A stretch of 64,000 nt of DNA from Streptomyces aureocirculatus (GTDB taxonomy: Bacteria; Actinomycetota; Actinomycetes; Streptomycetales; Streptomycetaceae). Position numbers and translations under genes: made by a program. Positions within the stretch are counted from its first letter, which is position 1. Each line of letters begins with the position of its first letter. Below are positions 31,920 to 41,140 of this stretch, in pieces. Under the pieces are notes generated by a model that saw nothing but the letters and a program-made list of their open reading frames with translations, searched no databases and was not told where the DNA came from. The DNA is taken from assembly GCF_000720475.1 (NCBI RefSeq), contig NZ_JOAP01000004.1, positions 62,001 through 126,000 on the forward strand, given 5' to 3'.

Positions 31920-34900
31920 ATGGCCGCAGCCGGCACGGTGGAACTCGTCGCCCGGGAGATCGCGCAGGCCCTGACCCCGCTGGCACAGCGTCTGGAGCCC
32001 GCGCGCAGGGACGACTTCTTCGAAGAGCTCGGCTTCTGGCTGCCGGGCGGCTTCGGCCCGGCGGCGGAGGCTGCCGGGCGCCTCGCCCTCCAGGCAGGAG
32101 GCCTCCCGGCAATCGTCGTACGCCTGAGCGACGCCATCCGTAACGACAAGCCCGTCCTCATCGTCCAGGAGGGCACCGCCCTGCTGGGCGCGCTCCAAGA
32201 AGTACTCTCCGCGATCTCCGCCCTGGAGCCCGCACTCGACGCGGCGGTCACCGGCTCGGGCGGCCTCACCGACGCCCAGCGGGCGCGGCTGCGCACCGAA
32301 GTGAAGCAGTTGCCCAAACGCCTGCTCGACCACAGCCTCATCACCTATCTGGAGGGCAGGAGCGGTGCCGTGGTCGAGGCGCTCACCCTCATCGGCATCA
32401 TCGACGACCTGCCTCCGATGATCGACCCGCAGGACCCCACGGTCCTGCCGGTACGCAGGCGGATCCTGCACTTCGACCGGCTCCTGACCGTCTTCACCGA
32501 CCCGGGTGAACTGCTGCGCGAGGTCTTCGACTTCGGCTCCCCGGCCTTCGACGGCACCAAGCTGTTCCGCGTCGTCGCGGAGCACCTCATCAAGCACGGA
32601 CGCACCTTCCACTACACAGGACCACCGAAGGCACCGCCCGGCACGCCGCCCACCCTGGATCTCTATCTGGCGCGGCTGAGCGTCCTGCAAGGCCCGTCGG
32701 GACCCGCGCTCAGCGGCCTGCTCGACGTGCTGGCGGGCGAGAAGCTCACCCGTACCGTGGCGCTCGGCTCGCTGTGGACGTTCACGTTCGACGCCGAGGC
32801 CCGGCTCTCCCCCGGCGTGGAGGCGCGCCTCGTACCGCCCCTCACCGTCGAACTGCGGCCCGGCGCGCCCCTGTTCCTGAGCGCGTCGGCCGGTCTTGAG
32901 GCCCGGCGGGCGGACGGCAGGCCGATGCTGCTGCTCGGGCAGACCAAGGGCTCCCGGCTTGAGATCGGGCGGTTCGCCGCCGCGCTCGGCCTGAGCGCGC
33001 AGGCGGGCCCCGGCGGCAGCACCACCGTGGAACCGTCCGCCCGGATCGAGATCGACGGCGGGCACCTGCTCATCGACCTCTCGTCGGGCGACGGATTCAT
33101 CTCCACCATCACCGGCGGCGTGAAGATCGAGTCGGCTTTCGCGCTGCGCGCCCTGTGGGCGCCCTCGACGGGTCTGCAACTCCAGGGCAGCGGTTCCCTC
33201 GACCTGGCGCTGCCCGTGCACCTCGAACTCGGCCCCGTCGAGATCACCACGCTCTACCTCAGCGCCGGCCTGCGCGAGGGCGGCGCGCTGCCCCTGGAGG
33301 TCTCCGGCGCCTTCACCACCGAGCTCGGCCCGGTCAAGGCCACCGTCGACCGGGTCGGCGTCATCGCCACCGCCCGCTTCCGCGACGACGGCGGCGGCAA
33401 CCTCGGCCCCCTCGACCTCGGCTTCGCCTTCAAGCCGCCGAGCGGGGTCGGACTCTCCGTCGACGCGGGTGTGATCTCCGGCGGCGGCTATCTGTACGCC
33501 GACCCCGAGCGGGGTGAGTACGCCGGTGCCCTGGAGCTGGAGTTCGCGGGTCTCGTCGAGCTCAAGGCCATCGGCCTCATCAGTACCCGGCTGCCCGACA
33601 AGCCGGACGGCTTCTCGCTGCTCATCGTCATCACCACCGAGTTCGGCACCGGCATCCAGCTCGGCTACGGCTTCACGCTCCTTGCCGTCGGCGGTCTGAT
33701 CGGCCTCAACCGCTCCATGAACCTCACCGCGCTCGCGGAGGGGGTGCGCACCGGGCGCGTGGAGTCGGTCATGTTCCCCGACGACGTGGTCGCGAACGCT
33801 CCCCGCATCCTGAGCGATCTGCGGGCCTTCTTCCCTCCCGAGGACGGCACGTTCCTCATCGGGCCGATGGCGAAGATCGGCTGGGGCACGCCCGCGCTCA
33901 TCACCGTCTCCCTCGGCGTCATCATCGAGATCCCCGGCAACATCGCCGTGCTCGGGGTGCTGATCTGCGCCCTGCCCAACAAGGAGCTGCCTCTGCTGCT
34001 CCTGCAGGTCAACTTCATCGGCGCGTTCGAGTTCGACAAGTCACGCGTGTGGTTCTACGCGGAGCTCTTCGACTCCCGCATCCTCACCATGACGCTCGAC
34101 GGCGGCATGGGGCTCCTTGTCGCCTGGGGTGACAACCCCGACCTGGTGCTCACGGTCGGCGGCTTCCACCCCGCCTTCACTCCGCCGCCGCTGCCTTTCC
34201 CCGTACCCGACCGGCTGTCGATCGACATCCTCAACAGCCCCGGGCGACTCATCCGCGTGTCCGGCTACTTCGCCGTCACCAGCAACACCGTCCAGTTCGG
34301 TGCCCGCGCGGAACTGCGGCTGATGTTCGCGGGCTTCGGCATCGAGGGGCACCTCGCCTTCGACGCCCTGTTCCGGTTCTCGCCGTTCGCGTTCGTCATC
34401 AGCATCTCGGCGGGCGTCAGCCTCAAGGCGTTCGGCGTCGGCCTGTTCAGCATCGACCTGCGTTTCCAGCTCGAAGGGCCCTCCCCCTGGCGGGCGCACG
34501 GGCGGGGCTCGATCTCGCTGCTGTTCTTCGAGATCTCCGCCGACTTCGACATCACCTGGGGCGAGGAGCACCACACCACGCTCCCCCCGGTCGAGGTCCT
34601 GCCCATCCTCGAACGCGAACTCGGCAAGACCGAGGGCTGGCAGACCCGGCTGCCCACCGGCGGCGCCGACCCGCTGGTGACCCTGCGCACGCCTCCCGGC
34701 ACCGATCTCGTCCTGCACCCCCTCGGCACCCTGTTCGTGCGCCAGCGCTCGCTGCCCCTCGGCGTGCGGATCGACCGCGTCGGCGCGCAGCGCCCCAGCG
34801 ACACCAGACGCCTGACCGTCGAACCGCACCGCGACAGCGGGCTCGTCAAGCTCTCCACGCCCGACGAGAAGTTCGCCATGGCCCAGTTCCAGGACATGGA

Positions 34901-36563
34901 CGACGCGGCCAAGCTGTCCAAGCCCGCCTACGAGGACCAGGACGCCGGGCTCGAACTGACCGCGGACAAGGGCGCGTTCGTCTCGGTACGGGCCGTGCGC
35001 CGCAGCGCCCGCTACGAGCTGCACATCATCGACAACCGCCCCACCGACGACGGCACCCCTGCGGCCCTCGCGGCCACTCCCGCCACCCCGGCGAGCGGCC
35101 CCCGCCGCTTCCAGGACGTCGGCACCGCAGTCTTCCGCCGTCTGCTCGATGGCAGCAGCACCAGCCGCTCCCCGCTCTCGCAGCGACAGGCGCGCGCCAA
35201 GCAGCCCTTCGCGGCCGAGGACACCGTACAGATCACGGGGCAGCGGTTCGTCGTGGCGCAGGTGCGCAACAACCTGCAGGCGTTCGCGCCCACCGCGGGC
35301 ACCACGCAGGGCACGACCACCTTCCGCAGCCGCGCCACCGCCGAGGACGCGCTCGCCTACTGGGTGGAGGCGGACCCGCGCCTGGCCGGGAGGCTCCACG
35401 TCATCCCGGAGTCGGACGCCGCGGGGCCGCTGCCCGCACCGGGCGGCTGGACGGCGTGCGGGCCCCTGTCCGCGCCGCGCGCCGACATCGACCCGGTGCT
35501 CCTTGCGGGCGGCGGCATCCTCGTCGCCGGAGGCAGCGGAAGCACGGGGGCCGCCCTCGCCACCACCGAGGTGTTCGACCCGGTCCGGGCCGTGTGGACG
35601 CCCGTACGGAACCTGGCCACGGCCCGCACCCTGCACACCGTCACCCTCCTTCCCGACGGCCGGGTCCTGGTGGCAGGGGGCCGGGGCGCGGACGGCAGGC
35701 CGCTCGCGTCCGCCGAGATCCACGATCCGGTCGCCGGCACCTGGACCGCCGCCAAGTCCCTGGTCACCGCGCGCCACTCGCACACCGCGACCCTGCTGCC
35801 CACCGGCACGGTGCTCGTCACCGGAGGTCTCGGCGCCCGCGGCGATGGCGAGCACGCGCTCGCGTCGGCCGAACTCCTCGACCCGCGGGCCGCCGTGCCC
35901 ACAGGAGCCGCGGACAGCACCTGGACGGCGACCCGCACGCCGATGGCCGACGCCCGCTACGGCCACCGGGCCGTGGTCCTGCGGGACCGCCGTGTCCTGA
36001 TCGTCGCCGGGGCCCTGGCCACGGGGGGCGCGCCCGCCCCGCTGGCGTACTGCGAGTTCTACGACCCGGGCCGGGACCTCTGGAGCGCGGCGCCGACGCT
36101 CGCCACACCGCGTGCCGGTCACGAGGCCACACTGCTCGCCGACGGCTCCGTCCTGGTCACCGGCGGCGAGCCGACCGGCGTTCCCGCCGCAGGCCGCTTC
36201 TCGGCCGGCGCCCTCACCGCCACCGAACGCTTCACCCCCGCCAGCAACTGGGAGCCCGCCGCACCCCTGCCCGACGGCAGGACCGGGCACCGGGCCGTCC
36301 TGCTGCGGGACGACCGGGTCCTGGTCCTCGGCGGCGCCGGAAGCCCGCACCCCACCACCGGGTACCGGGGCGCCCTCGTACGGGACGCCACCACCGGCGC
36401 CTGGAGCCACACGGGCGCGCTCGTCACCGGACGGCACTCCTTCGCCGCCGCCCTGCTCGCCGACGGCCGTGTCCTCGCCTGCGGCGGCGTCGTCCGCTCC
36501 GGCCCCGCGACCCCCGACGGCGCCGACGTCCGCACCGCCGCCACCGAGATCTTCACCCCGTGA
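31920..36563 (+). CDS. DUF6603-Kelch fusion protein
   Basis: 1547 residues. Residues 1-200 are helical with hydrophobic stretches. A long beta-rich body (about 240-860) contains the DUF6603 signature (ITTEFGTGIQLGYGFTLLAV, LNRSMNLTALAEG, FPPEDGTFLIGPMAKIGWG) and many amphipathic repeated strands such as VSGYFAVTSNTVQFGARAEL. The last 350 residues are a Kelch propeller with at least five GHRAVLL/RVLVAGG blades. No signal peptide. The repeated amphipathic strands could form an elongated groove or shell, but no function is known for DUF6603. It is translationally linked to the protease (1-nt gap). The end TAATEIFTP is nearly the same as the end of the next gene, pointing to duplication of the Kelch domain. 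Confidence 0.8.
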   Translation: MAAAGTVELVAREIAQALTPLAQRLEPARRDDFFEELGFWLPGGFGPAAEAAGRLALQAGGLPAIVVRLSDAIRNDKPVLIVQEGTALLGALQEVLSAISALEPALDAAVTGSGGLTDAQRARLRTEVKQLPKRLLDHSLITYLEGRSGAVVEALTLIGIIDDLPPMIDPQDPTVLPVRRRILHFDRLLTVFTDPGELLREVFDFGSPAFDGTKLFRVVAEHLIKHGRTFHYTGPPKAPPGTPPTLDLYLARLSVLQGPSGPALSGLLDVLAGEKLTRTVALGSLWTFTFDAEARLSPGVEARLVPPLTVELRPGAPLFLSASAGLEARRADGRPMLLLGQTKGSRLEIGRFAAALGLSAQAGPGGSTTVEPSARIEIDGGHLLIDLSSGDGFISTITGGVKIESAFALRALWAPSTGLQLQGSGSLDLALPVHLELGPVEITTLYLSAGLREGGALPLEVSGAFTTELGPVKATVDRVGVIATARFRDDGGGNLGPLDLGFAFKPPSGVGLSVDAGVISGGGYLYADPERGEYAGALELEFAGLVELKAIGLISTRLPDKPDGFSLLIVITTEFGTGIQLGYGFTLLAVGGLIGLNRSMNLTALAEGVRTGRVESVMFPDDVVANAPRILSDLRAFFPPEDGTFLIGPMAKIGWGTPALITVSLGVIIEIPGNIAVLGVLICALPNKELPLLLLQVNFIGAFEFDKSRVWFYAELFDSRILTMTLDGGMGLLVAWGDNPDLVLTVGGFHPAFTPPPLPFPVPDRLSIDILNSPGRLIRVSGYFAVTSNTVQFGARAELRLMFAGFGIEGHLAFDALFRFSPFAFVISISAGVSLKAFGVGLFSIDLRFQLEGPSPWRAHGRGSISLLFFEISADFDITWGEEHHTTLPPVEVLPILERELGKTEGWQTRLPTGGADPLVTLRTPPGTDLVLHPLGTLFVRQRSLPLGVRIDRVGAQRPSDTRRLTVEPHRDSGLVKLSTPDEKFAMAQFQDMDDAAKLSKPAYEDQDAGLELTADKGAFVSVRAVRRSARYELHIIDNRPTDDGTPAALAATPATPASGPRRFQDVGTAVFRRLLDGSSTSRSPLSQRQARAKQPFAAEDTVQITGQRFVVAQVRNNLQAFAPTAGTTQGTTTFRSRATAEDALAYWVEADPRLAGRLHVIPESDAAGPLPAPGGWTACGPLSAPRADIDPVLLAGGGILVAGGSGSTGAALATTEVFDPVRAVWTPVRNLATARTLHTVTLLPDGRVLVAGGRGADGRPLASAEIHDPVAGTWTAAKSLVTARHSHTATLLPTGTVLVTGGLGARGDGEHALASAELLDPRAAVPTGAADSTWTATRTPMADARYGHRAVVLRDRRVLIVAGALATGGAPAPLAYCEFYDPGRDLWSAAPTLATPRAGHEATLLADGSVLVTGGEPTGVPAAGRFSAGALTATERFTPASNWEPAAPLPDGRTGHRAVLLRDDRVLVLGGAGSPHPTTGYRGALVRDATTGAWSHTGALVTGRHSFAAALLADGRVLACGGVVRSGPATPDGADVRTAATEIFTP

Positions 36564-36593
36564 CCAGGGGCACCCAAGAAAGGGATCGACGCG

Positions 36594-37769
36594 ATGACAA
36601 GTCCCGCAGTGGCGGCCACCGGAGCGTGGACCAAGGCCGGTGACCTGCCCGCGGCAGCCGCCTGGCACGGACAGGAAGACGGCGCCGTCGTCCTCAAGAG
36701 CGGACAGGTCCTGCTGACGGCGGGCGTGGACGCCTCCTCGGCCGCGACCGGCAGGACCGCGGTCTTCGACCCCACGGGCCGCAAGTGGACGGCGGGCCCG
36801 CCCCTGACGTTCCCGCGCAGGCTGCACACCGCGACCCTGCTGGACGGCGGCAAGGTCCTCGTCGTCGGCGGCACGAGCGGCGCGAGCCCGCTGTCATCGC
36901 CGCTGACGGCCACCGAACTGTACGACCCCGCGGGCCCGTCCGGCCCCGCCTGGAAGACCGTCGGGGACCTGCGTGAGGCGCGCAGCGGCCACAGCGCGGT
37001 CCTCCTCGCCGACAAACGCGTCCTGGTGACGGGCGGCACGGGCGCACGCTCCGGCGGCTCGGTGCGGGCGCTCGCCTCGGCGGAGATCTACGACCCGGTG
37101 GCCGAGACCTGGTCGGACGCCCCACCGATGACGGACGCCCGCACCGGCCACTGCGCCCTGCGGATCAAGGGCGGTCAGGTCCTCGTCGCAGGCGGGTCCG
37201 CGCCGGTCTCCGACGACGGCTCCGCGGCCCTCGCCTTCTGCGAGCTCTACAGCCCGGAGCAGAAGCGCTGGACGCCCACCGGCAGCCTGCCGCGCCCCCG
37301 CAGCGGACACCGCGCCGTCCTGGTCTCCGACACCACCGCCCTGGTCATCGGCGGCGCGACGCCCGGTGTCGCGGGAGACGGCACCTTCGACGCGTATCAC
37401 GCCCTCACCGGCGAGAAATTCGACCTGTCGACCGGAGCCTGGACGCCGATCCCGTCGGCTGCGGGCGGCCGGGGCCTGCACCGGGTGGTCCCGCTCGGCT
37501 CGGGGCGGTTCCTCGTCGTGGGCGGCACCGCCGACCAGGACAACGGCGCCGGCTACCAGAGCGCGGTGATCTACGACGACGGGACGCGGAAGTGGGACAC
37601 GGCCGCGGGCCTCGCCACCGGCCGGTGGGCGTTCGCGGCAGCTCCGCTCGGGACCGGCAAGGTCCTTGTCGCGGGCGGAGTGGTCGCCTCCGGCGTCGCG
37701 GGTGGCGATCCGCAGGGCAGCGAACTCACCGCCACCAGCGAGATCTTCACCGCGGAAGGTGTCTCGTGA
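36594..37769 (+). CDS. Kelch-repeat protein
   Basis: 391 residues made up almost entirely of six Kelch blades; each has a hydrophobic strand followed by Gly-Gly (KVLVVGGTS, RVLVTGGTG, QVLVAGGSA, TALVIGGAT, RFLVVGGTA, KVLVAGGVV). It should be a closed beta-propeller for protein-protein contact. No signal peptide. It is co-transcribed with the DUF6603-Kelch gene (30-nt gap) and overlaps the next gene in GTGA. The C-terminal TATSEIFTAEG resembles the end of the preceding protein. Confidence 0.85.
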   Translation: MTSPAVAATGAWTKAGDLPAAAAWHGQEDGAVVLKSGQVLLTAGVDASSAATGRTAVFDPTGRKWTAGPPLTFPRRLHTATLLDGGKVLVVGGTSGASPLSSPLTATELYDPAGPSGPAWKTVGDLREARSGHSAVLLADKRVLVTGGTGARSGGSVRALASAEIYDPVAETWSDAPPMTDARTGHCALRIKGGQVLVAGGSAPVSDDGSAALAFCELYSPEQKRWTPTGSLPRPRSGHRAVLVSDTTALVIGGATPGVAGDGTFDAYHALTGEKFDLSTGAWTPIPSAAGGRGLHRVVPLGSGRFLVVGGTADQDNGAGYQSAVIYDDGTRKWDTAAGLATGRWAFAAAPLGTGKVLVAGGVVASGVAGGDPQGSELTATSEIFTAEGVS

Positions 37770-40700
37770 CCGCGAACGCGTACTCGTTCCTGCCGTGGCT
37801 GCGCACCGGCATCTCCACGAAGATCACCGGTAGGCCGGGGACCTCCGCGACCCGCGCGTCCATCTCCGTCAAGCTGCTGGTGGCGGGCGACCCGCTCGAG
37901 GGCACCCGGCGGCTCGAACGCACCGTGGACCGGCCCGTCCAGCTCTACGGTCCCGGGGACATCGTCGGCATCGACGCGAAGGCCGTCTCCCGCACCGAGC
38001 CCCGCCCCTGGGTCACCAACGCCGAACCCAACTACCTGGCCCACATCGAGTTCTACGACGAGGATCTGCCCTGGCGGTACTCCCCCGCGGGCCAGGACCC
38101 GGAAACCGGACGGCTGCCGCCCTGGCTCGCCCTGATCGTCCTGGAGGGCCCTGGGCCCGCCAAGGACAGCAGACCGGAGTTCGAGGACGGCACGCTGCCC
38201 GGGCGGCCGCTGCCCTACATCACCGTCCTCGACCCGGCCGCGACGCTGCCGGACCCCGCGCACCTGAGCGCCTGGGCCCACGTCCACGTCAACGGCGCCC
38301 TCGACGACGCCGTCCTGTCCGAGAACGAGCGGCTGCCCGGCGCCCTGGCCGCCCTTCGCGGTGTCCTGCGCGCCAACCCCGACCTCGCCTGCTCACGCCT
38401 GATGTGCCCCCGCAAGCTGCTGCCCGACAAGCCGTACCACGCGTTCCTCGTGCCCGCCTTCGAGACCGGACGGCTCGCCGGTCTCGGCTTCGACCCGATG
38501 CTCGCCGCCCGGCCCGAGGCGGGGGCACTGCACTCGAGCTGGGGCCCCGAGTACCCGGGGCGCCCCGCCGCCGGGCAACTCCCCTACTACCACCGCTGGT
38601 TCTTCGGCACCGGCCCCGCGGGCGACTTCGAGCACCTGGTCCGGCTGCTGCGCCCGCGCAGGCCCGACCTGAGGGTGGGCCGACGCGACATCGACGTACG
38701 CAACGAACCCGGCCCCGCCCTGCCGGGCATCACCACCCCCGCGCAGCTCGGCGGGGTGCTGCGGCTCGGCGGAGCCCTGAAGGTTCCCGGCCGCAAGAGG
38801 GATGTCTGGGACAACTGGGATGCCCGGTTCCCGCCGCCGCCCCCTCCGCCCAGCGATCCGCCGCCCACCTATCCGCACGAATTCCAGGAGGCCCTGGCCG
38901 CACTGATCAATCTGGCCGACGCCTATCTGGAGACCCCCCCGGCCCAGGCGCACCGGAAGCTGGCCACCCTCGCCGGGTCGCCCGAGGCGCACTACCTCGC
39001 GGGCCGCGCCGTCCCGGTCGTCACCCCACCCCTGTACGGGAAGTGGCACGCGCGCACCTCCCGGGTCCTGCGCAGGGCCGACGGGACGCCGGTGCCCGCC
39101 CCGGAGAACCAGAACTGGGTGCACCGCCTGAATCTCGACCCCCGCTTCCGGGTCGCGGCCAACTTCGGCACCCAGGTCGTCCAGACGCGCCAGGAGGAGT
39201 TCATGGCCGCCGCCTGGCAGCAGGTCGGCGATGTGATCGACGCCAACAACCGCATCCGCGCCGCCCAGTTGGCCCGCGAGGTCGGGCATGTGCTCCACCA
39301 CAAGCACCTGGATCCGCCGTCGGCGCCCGGGGTCCTGGCCGACGACGGGACGCGCCCGGCCCGCTCACTGCGGCTGACCGCGCCCGCCCTGTCCCGGGTG
39401 ACCGCCACCGCGCGGGGCGGTGCGCTGCGCGGGGCTTTCGACGGGGCGGGCGACGCCGTCGGGTTCCAGGTCGCCGGGAGCACGATGGCCTCGGCGCCGC
39501 TCTCGCCCGAGATGCGGCGCATCACCCGGCCCGGCGCCCGGCTCACCCAGGCCGTGCCCGCCGGCGCGCCCGTCCTGGACGCCCTGCTGACCAAGATGGA
39601 CCTGCCGACGGGGCCGGTCACCGCCGCCCCGGCCAAGGCCGTACCGGCCGCCGTGGTCACACCGGAGGAACTCGATGGCGTCCTGCGCCCGCCGGGGCCA
39701 GGGGCGCGCGCCGGCGCCCCTGCTGCGGGCACCGCGGCCGGAAGTGCGGCGGACGGCTCGGCCGGAAGTGCGCCCGGCACCCCGGTGTCTTCGGCGGACC
39801 AGCGCCGGGCGCCGGAACCGGACGGCTCCGTGACGGAACCGGACGACCCCGTCTCGCGGCTGCCCACCAGCAGCGCCTTCGTCATCAGCCTGCCCGGCGA
39901 GGGTGTCGTCCCGCCGACGGGCGGCGCCGACAGTGAGGAAGCACTGCGCTTCAAGGAGGCCCTGCGCGACGTCCACCGGGCCTACGACGATGCCGCGGTC
40001 GGCGGCCGGACGCCCGCCCGTGAGCGCCTGGACGTCCCCCGCGCCACCGGCGAGGCCCTCGCGGGGCTTGTGGCCGACGCGACAGTGCCGCGTTCGCTGC
40101 TGACCTCCGTACGACTGCCCGAGCGGCTCACGCACTTCGCGGACGCGTTCCTGGAGGCGATGGCCCACCCGGTCATCGACCTGCCGATGTTCCAGTCCCT
40201 GATCGACATCTCGGTGGACACCTTCGTTCCCAACCTCCATCTGGTGCCGCCCGACAGCATCACGCTCCTGGAGAGCGACCAGGAGTTCATCGAGGCCTTC
40301 ATGACCGGCCTCAACCACGAGCTCGGCCGGGAACTGCTGTGGCGCGAGTACCCGACCGACCAGCACGGCACGCCCTTCCGGCAGTTCTGGGACCCCCGCC
40401 CCGCGCTGTCGCTGCCCGGCGAGAGCGCCGCGGAGCGGCAGGAGCGGCTGTACGACATCGCGCCGATCGCATCCTGGACCGCCGACTCGCCCCTGGGCGC
40501 GCACGACAACCGCGACCGGGGCGGCGAACAGCAGGAGGAACTCGTCCTGGTCATCCGCGGCGAGCTCCTGAAGAAGTACCCCACGGCCGTCGTCTACGCC
40601 CACAAGGCCGACTGGGCCCGCGACGACGACGGCACCCCGCACCCCGAGCGCGAGCGGGTCCTCGCCCGCGTCGCCGACGAGGAGCACCCGCCCGCCCACC

Positions 40701-41140
40701 TGGTCAAGCTGCCCCTGTACGAAGCGAAGGTCGAACCGGACATCACCCTGCTCGGCTTCGACCTGACCAAGGAGGCGGCGCGGGGCCACATCCCCACCGA
40801 ACCCGGCTGGTTCTTCGTCATCAAGGAGCGCCCCGGCGATCCCCGCTTCGGCGCCGACGACGGCGAAGGCACGGCCGTCGAGGTGTGGAACGACCTGTCG
40901 TGGAAGGACATCGCCCCGCGCGGGCGCTTCCTCGAACTCGATCCGGCGATCCAGGTGCCGCTCGTGCCCTTCGACGGCTCGGAGGACGACCCGGAGAAGG
41001 AGGTGCAGCGCCGTGAGGACATCGCCCTGCCCCTGTGGGACCACAGGCTCAGCTCCGCCGACGTCGCCTACATGCTCTTCCAGGCCCCGGTCCTGATCGC
41101 CGCCCACGCACAGGAGATGCTGCACGATGCCCCTGAGTGA
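37766..41140 (+). CDS. Conserved uncharacterised protein, 1124 residues
   Basis: Starts with GTG inside the Kelch gene's stop (GTGA). The N-terminal 120 residues are beta-rich (SFLPWLRTGISTKITG). Recognisable conserved blocks, which I have seen only in proteins of unknown function from distant phyla, are FGTQVVQTRQEEFMAAAWQQ (helical) and FIEAFMTGLNHELGRELLWR with EYPTDQHGTPFRQFWD. A Pro/Ala/Gly-rich linker (about 650-720) separates two halves. The C-terminal part (PLLGFDLTKEAAR, GWFFVIKERPGDPRFG) looks like a compact beta domain. No enzyme motif, signal peptide or TM helix. Its partners in the operon are probably subunits of one assembly. Confidence 0.75.
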   Translation: MTANAYSFLPWLRTGISTKITGRPGTSATRASISVKLLVAGDPLEGTRRLERTVDRPVQLYGPGDIVGIDAKAVSRTEPRPWVTNAEPNYLAHIEFYDEDLPWRYSPAGQDPETGRLPPWLALIVLEGPGPAKDSRPEFEDGTLPGRPLPYITVLDPAATLPDPAHLSAWAHVHVNGALDDAVLSENERLPGALAALRGVLRANPDLACSRLMCPRKLLPDKPYHAFLVPAFETGRLAGLGFDPMLAARPEAGALHSSWGPEYPGRPAAGQLPYYHRWFFGTGPAGDFEHLVRLLRPRRPDLRVGRRDIDVRNEPGPALPGITTPAQLGGVLRLGGALKVPGRKRDVWDNWDARFPPPPPPPSDPPPTYPHEFQEALAALINLADAYLETPPAQAHRKLATLAGSPEAHYLAGRAVPVVTPPLYGKWHARTSRVLRRADGTPVPAPENQNWVHRLNLDPRFRVAANFGTQVVQTRQEEFMAAAWQQVGDVIDANNRIRAAQLAREVGHVLHHKHLDPPSAPGVLADDGTRPARSLRLTAPALSRVTATARGGALRGAFDGAGDAVGFQVAGSTMASAPLSPEMRRITRPGARLTQAVPAGAPVLDALLTKMDLPTGPVTAAPAKAVPAAVVTPEELDGVLRPPGPGARAGAPAAGTAAGSAADGSAGSAPGTPVSSADQRRAPEPDGSVTEPDDPVSRLPTSSAFVISLPGEGVVPPTGGADSEEALRFKEALRDVHRAYDDAAVGGRTPARERLDVPRATGEALAGLVADATVPRSLLTSVRLPERLTHFADAFLEAMAHPVIDLPMFQSLIDISVDTFVPNLHLVPPDSITLLESDQEFIEAFMTGLNHELGRELLWREYPTDQHGTPFRQFWDPRPALSLPGESAAERQERLYDIAPIASWTADSPLGAHDNRDRGGEQQEELVLVIRGELLKKYPTAVVYAHKADWARDDDGTPHPERERVLARVADEEHPPAHLVKLPLYEAKVEPDITLLGFDLTKEAARGHIPTEPGWFFVIKERPGDPRFGADDGEGTAVEVWNDLSWKDIAPRGRFLELDPAIQVPLVPFDGSEDDPEKEVQRREDIALPLWDHRLSSADVAYMLFQAPVLIAAHAQEMLHDAPE

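Noticed and set aside
29654..32344. Long minus-strand frame under the protease gene
   Set aside because: Typical antisense frame of high-GC coding DNA; Arg/Gly/Val-rich with no domain.
34041..36827. 928-codon minus-strand frame under the DUF6603-Kelch gene
   Set aside because: Same reason; the plus strand has clear Kelch blades.
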